A DNA stretch of 19,247 bases. Source: CAYFZO01 sp964347615. Its GTDB lineage: Bacteria > Pseudomonadota > Gammaproteobacteria > Poriferisulfidales > Oxydemutatoraceae. The position numbers and the translations under genes are program-made. A model generated the notes under the pieces. The model made no database searches and had not been told where the DNA came from. It saw nothing but the letters and a program-made list of their open reading frames with translations. The stretch spans positions 1 through 19,247 of the forward strand of contig CAYFZO010000030.1 of assembly GCA_964347615.1 (NCBI GenBank). Reading direction: 5' to 3'. How positions within the stretch are numbered: the stretch's first letter is position 1; each line of letters starts with the position of its first letter. Shown here in pieces: positions 12,501 to 18,500 of this stretch.

Positions 12501-15500
12501 ACCCGGCGAGTCGTCGTCCGGGTTGCCCTCGAGGCGCAAGCTCCCCGAAACGCCCCCCAGACCACTCAAACCCGCGAAGATCCCCGCCGGCAGTTCACGC
12601 AAGTCGTTGTCGTGCAGCAGCAACTGCTCCAGGCCGCTCAGACCCGCAAAAGCCCGCGGGTGCAAATCGTTCAGACCCCCCGACGACAAATCCAAGCGCT
12701 TCAGCCCGGTCAGACCGTCGCCGAACGCGTTCGCGCCCAGCGCTTGCAAACCGACGTTGCCGCTCATGTCCAGACGCTCAAGCGACTCCACGTCGTTGAA
12801 ATCGGAACGCTCGAAACCGCTCAAACCCGCGGCGCTCGCGTCCAGACGCGCCACGTTTCTCAACACGTAAATCGGAAAGTCCGCACAGCCGGCGCCGTCC
12901 CTCAAGTCGAGAATGGCGTCGCGGATGCCCGGCGTACGATCGCATATCGGCGGGTCGGCCGCGGCGTCGTCCAGAATCAGCTGCGCGTCCGAATCGATTT
13001 CCAGAGCGGGGAAGCACTCCCCGGTGGGCATAGGAGGATGCCTCTGCCAGACCGCGCAGTTCTCCGTACCGTACGCCGTCGCGCCGGAGAACCCCAGTTC
13101 GACCGGCGTCATACCGGATGGGGTGGACACGGTGAACGACTCGCTGTACGTGCTGCCCGCCGGAATCACCCTCATGGAAGACGATGAAGTGCCGCCCTTT
13201 ATTGAAAGGTCAGCCTGTACGCGATACGGCGCCCCCTCGCGCAACGTGGCCCTGAGATGCACGGAACCGGTACTCTCGCCGATGATTTCAAACCCCAGCG
13301 TGAGGGGAAAAGTACCGCCGGGATTGTTCTCCAGCCTAAGCGCCCTCAGGCTCGAAAGCCCCACGAAAACACCCGCCGGCAACTCGGACAGACCATCCCC
13401 GTAAAAAGACAGCCATTGAAGGCTCCCAAGCTCCGAGAACAGACCCGGCGACAACCTCGACAACCGCAGGTTGTTATGCAGGTGCAACTCTATCAATGCG
13501 CCGAGACCGGTGAACGTGCCCGCGGACAAAGCCCGCAGATCATTGTCGGACAGAAACAGCTTTGCCAGTTGGTCCAGCCCGGCAAACACGCCCGCCGGCA
13601 AAGTCTGCAATTGATTGCCTTGCAGTCTCAGTTCCCTCAGTTCGCCCAGCCCGGCAAAAGCGTCCGTACGCAACGCCTGCAATTGATTGTCGACCAGATT
13701 CAGGATCTCCAACGCACCCAGCCCGGCGAATACGCCCTCGGGCAAGGTTTGCAGCGCGTTGTCGCGTAAAACCAATCCTTCCACGTTGACAAGACCCGAG
13801 AAATCCTTCGACTGAAGGGCGGTGATGCCTGTAGAGCTCAGATCCAAGGTGCCGGTGAACTCGGCCAAGACCACGCTGTCTATGGACTCGCAATCAGTCC
13901 TGCCTAGTCCCGACAACACCGCGTCCCGAACCTGCGGCGTACGGTCGCAGATCCCCGATTCGCTGATCGTAATCCTGAGCGACGACGGAGAACCCACGAC
14001 GTAGTCGTCGCCGGGGGCGGGCGGCGGCAGATACAACGTGAAAAACCTGCTCGGCGGGTCTATCTCCCGGTTGTCCACGATTGAAACGCTGACGTTTCTC
14101 ATTTCGAAACGATGATTGGAGTCCACGAAGGACGTCTCGATGCCGCCCAAGCCGTAATCGGCGGCGTCGGCCACGTCGCCGGCGCGACCGGCGCCGACGC
14201 GGACGACGAGCGACGCACTCTGCAACGGCGCCGGTCTGATGCTTATGGGCACGGCCAGATCATCGCCTTCCATCCCTGTAATCGGGTTGGCCTGACTGAA
14301 ACTCACCAAGTGCGACCTGTGAACCTTGCGGTCGGCGGCGGGAGAGGAAACAAACCTCGCCAACGAAACGTCCGCGTCCACGAGGGAGTTGCCGGTCACC
14401 GTCGCGCCGTTCAGTCGCAAACCTTGCGCCGAGGCGACGCTGAGACCGTCCGCATCGAGGTCTTCCCGCGCGAGCGCGTAGCTGAAACTCAGCGTGTTGC
14501 CCGTGCCCGGGGATGATGCCGAGGATGGTATGTAAGTCGCGGTGCGCATGGTCTCCCCGACTTGCAGCGTCAACGACGGTTCGCCGCCCGCAACGTCCAC
14601 GAGCAACTCCCCGTCGAAAACCACCTCGACCACGACCGTCTCCAACCCCGCGATATACCCGTCGTCCAAGTATTGCGGCGGCGGGGTGAACTCCACGCCC
14701 TCCACGCGGCGCTCCGGCGAATCGTCGTAGACGAACGGCGTCTCGCTCGCCGCGATCCGGAAGCCGCTGTAGCAAGGCGGGGCACCGCAGCTGCCCCGCG
14801 GCAGAAACGCCGGAACCGGCGCGCCCAAGCGCAGGGTCACCGTTTCCCCGGCTTGGCGACTCACGCTGAACCGGGCGCTTTGCACCTCGCCCGCCGGAAT
14901 CGTCGCTTCAGAGGGAACCGGAGAACCGGTCGCGCCTTCCGCAACCAACGGAACCGTCACGTCGAACGGCGCGCCTTGAGCCAAATACAGAACCAGCTCG
15001 GCTTGATGGCCGCCTTGATCATCGGCGACGAAGCGCACAAACCTGAACTCCACGGTGAAAACAAGATCCGGCGAGACGACGTCCGGGTTGCCGCGAAGAT
15101 GCAGACTGCCATCACGCGACCCCAAATCCAGACCCGCGAAGATCCCCGCCGGCAAGCTGCGCAAATCGTTGTCGTCCAACCGCAACGACCGCAACCGAGG
15201 CAGACCCGAGAAATCGCCCCCTTTCAGGGACGCGATGCCCTCCTCGCTCAGGTCGAGCTCGGTTTGGGCGAATAAGTCCGACGCCGTCACGTCGGTGCAC
15301 GCGCCGACGCCGGCCGCCCTCATCAACGCGTCGCGCACCTGCTCGGTGCGGTCGCAAACCCCTTCCCTGATCGTGACCGCCACCGTCGCCGGGAAAACCA
15401 AAACGTAGGCGTCGGAACCGGGATCCCTCAGGGACACCGTGAAACGCTCGCGCGGCGCGTCGATCACCTCGTCGTCCCGAACGTCAATGACAATGGACCA

Positions 15501-18500
15501 CTGCACGACGCCGACCTCGAAGTCGGCTTCACCTTCCCTCTCCATCCATATTTCATGGAACGGTGCCCCCCGCGTGACGCGGAGTCTGAGGTTGCTGCGG
15601 TCCACGTAATCATCGGCGGTGGCCACGTCGCCGGGTACGCCGACGCGGTAGCTGGGGGTGATCGCCGTCCGCGGTATCAGACTCGCGGTCAGACCCAGCT
15701 CGAGCGTCTCTCCCTCGACCACCTCGACCGAGGCTGCGTCCTCGGCCGAGGCCGCGTCGAACCGCAACAAGCCGCCCGTCCGAACTCCGGGGCCGGAGAC
15801 GTTCAAGACGTCCGCCAACGACGAGTCCGCAGCCGTGCCGAAAGCGTCGGCGACAACGGCGCCGTCGAGGCGCAAAGCGGCGACGCGGACGCCGTCATCG
15901 TCATCGGAGTCGCAGAAATCGGAGGATGAGACGCCACCAAGAGAGTCTATCTCGCAGCCGACCGTGTAAATGAAACGCAGTCCGGTACCCAAGTCCGTCA
16001 CCCCCACGTAGGTCGCGGTGGTCTCGGTGCCTGCAATCTCCAGTATCAACTCCGGTTCGCCGTTCGAGGTATCCACGCTCAACTCCTGGTCGAAAATCAC
16101 GTCGACGGCGAACGTCTCCCCGCCCGGGGTAACGTCGCCGCTTGTGATGGACGATGGTACTTTCCTGGTGCCGTCGTTGAGGTAGGCGTCGGCGAAGTAG
16201 CGCGGCGCCGAGAACTCGACGCCCGTCACCTGCGGTGGCGACGACGACGTGCGGGAATAAACCAACGGCTCGCCCGACGCGATCTTAAATCCGGCGTAGC
16301 AAGGGTCGTAACCGCAGCCTGAGTCACCCCCCAAGTCACCTTGAGGCAACGCCGGCGGGTCGCCCAAACTCAAGCGCAGCGTCTGACCGGCGGCGCGGAC
16401 GGCGTGCATGGTTTCGCTTCGCACGTCTCCCGCCGAGATCCTCACCGTCGAGGAAACCTCGCCGGCGGAACCCGTCGCGGTCAACGGAAACCTCAGGTCG
16501 AAAGGTGCGCCTTCCGCCAGATACAGGTAAAAATCCAAATCGTCGCCCGACAAGTCGGCGACTTTCAGCTGCGCGGTCAACGCGAAGTTCGAAGAACCGT
16601 CAGCGGGGGCGTTGCCCTCAAGACGCAAACTCCCCGAAGCACCGCCCAGATCGATCAGACCCTCGAAAATCCCCGCCGGCAAGGTTTGCAGATCGTTGTC
16701 CTGCAACAGCAGCTGCTCCAGACGCCCGAGACCCACGAAAGCCCTCGGGTGCAACTCACGCAACCCGCCGGACGACAAATCCAGACGCATCAGGTCGCCG
16801 AGGTCGGCGAACACCGACTCGTCGAGCGCTTGCAACCGCGCGTTGCCGCTCAAGTCCAAATCTTGAAGCCGGATCATGGGCACCAAGTCGGCCCTCGAAA
16901 CCGCGCTCAAGCCCACGTTGCTCGCGTCCAGATACGCCGCAAAACCCAGCGCCTCGTAGGGAAAGCCGACGCAACTCGCGGGGCTGCCCGGCAGCCGCAG
17001 GATCGCGTCGCGAATCCCCGGCGTTCGACCGCACACCGTCGGAGCAGAATCGGGGGAACCGGGCGTCGCCCGGAAAGACCGGTCGTCCGGTGTGACGTCG
17101 AAGCCCGTGAAACATTGGCCGTCTTGTTGCCGGTCTGAATCACAGGAATTAGGCGGCGGCGACACGCTGAGCGTCACGCCCAAATTCATCGCGTCGAGGG
17201 CACGGGTCACGAAGAACACCTCACTTTGCGTACTGCCCGCCGCAATCGTCACGCTCGGAGTACTCGACGAACCGCCGGAAAACGAGACGTCGACGGTCAA
17301 CTCATAAGGCGCCCCGTGGCGCAGCGTCAGCCTGACCGGCACCGGCTGGGTCGCCACCAGCGGCGCCTGCGGCCCGCCGGCGAGTTCGACCCTCAGCGGA
17401 AAACTGAAAGGCGAACCTGGGTTGGCACCCAAATGAAGCGCTTCCAGACTCGTGAGGCCGGAAAACACCCCTTCCGGCAAACTTCGCAGAAAGTTGTCGT
17501 TCAACGACAAGCTTCCCAGACCGGTCAGACCCAGGAAATCCCCCTGCTTGACCGTGGTCATTCGCATGGAACTCAGGTCAAGATCCCGCCGCGAAGACAG
17601 ATACGCCTCTGTGACGGCGGCGCAACCGGAGAACTGCGATGGGGTCAACGCCTCGCGCACTCTCGGCGTGCGGTCGCAAACCCCTTCGACGATCACCACC
17701 CGCGCCGTGGACGGCGCGGCCACGAAGTAGTCGTCCGAAGGAGACAGCGACACCGTGAAAAACTCCTCGAACGGTTCGGCTACCTCGTCGTCCCGGATCG
17801 GAATACGAACCGTGCCCCGCGTCGCGCCCGTCCCAACCGCGACCGCGCCCGAAACCACGCCGCTGCCGCCGTCGCCGTAGTCGTCGGCGTCCGCGACGTC
17901 GCCGGGGGCACCGACGCGGTAGCTCACCGTCAATCCCGGCGGTGCCGGCGGATCCAGGCGGAAAGGCAACTCGGCCGTCGCACCTTCCGTGGACGACACC
18001 GAACTCGTTTCAAACGACACCCCACTGGTTTGACGGACTTTGCGGTCGGCGACGGAGTCAAGAAAGCCCACCAATGAAAGCACCGCGTCCACGCCGAAAG
18101 CGTCGCGCACGGTCGCGCCGTTCAACTCCAATCCACCCAAAACGACGCGGACGCCGTCGTCATCCACGTCGGCCGACGCGAGCGCATAACTGAAACGCAG
18201 CCTGTCGACGTCGGTCTGACTCGGCAGGTAAGACGCGGTGGGAGCCGCGCGCCCGACCTGCAACTGCAACGTCGGCGCACCGTCCGTGGTATCCACGATC
18301 AGCACCTTGTCGAAAATCACGTCGACGATCATCGTCTCCACCCCCGCAACGTAGCCGTCGGCGAAATGGCGCGGCGCCGAAAACTCAATCGCCGTGATCC
18401 GCGGCGGTGAACGCGTACCGTCGTAGACGAGCGGCGGCCCCGAGGCGATCTCAAAGCCGGCGTAGCAGGGAGCGTAACCGCAACCTGAGTTACCCCCTGA

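Noticed and set aside
12246..13187. A 313-codon plus-strand open frame, with similar ones at 16341-17138 and 17226-18077
   Set aside because: These are shadows of the type A units. They repeat only because the minus-strand units repeat, and have low-complexity Arg/Gln-rich products.
17034..17678. U2 and U5 as pseudogenised or deleted units
   Set aside because: The frame is intact, all cap and beta-domain cysteines are kept, and both occur in the same context before a type A unit, so they look like a stable form.
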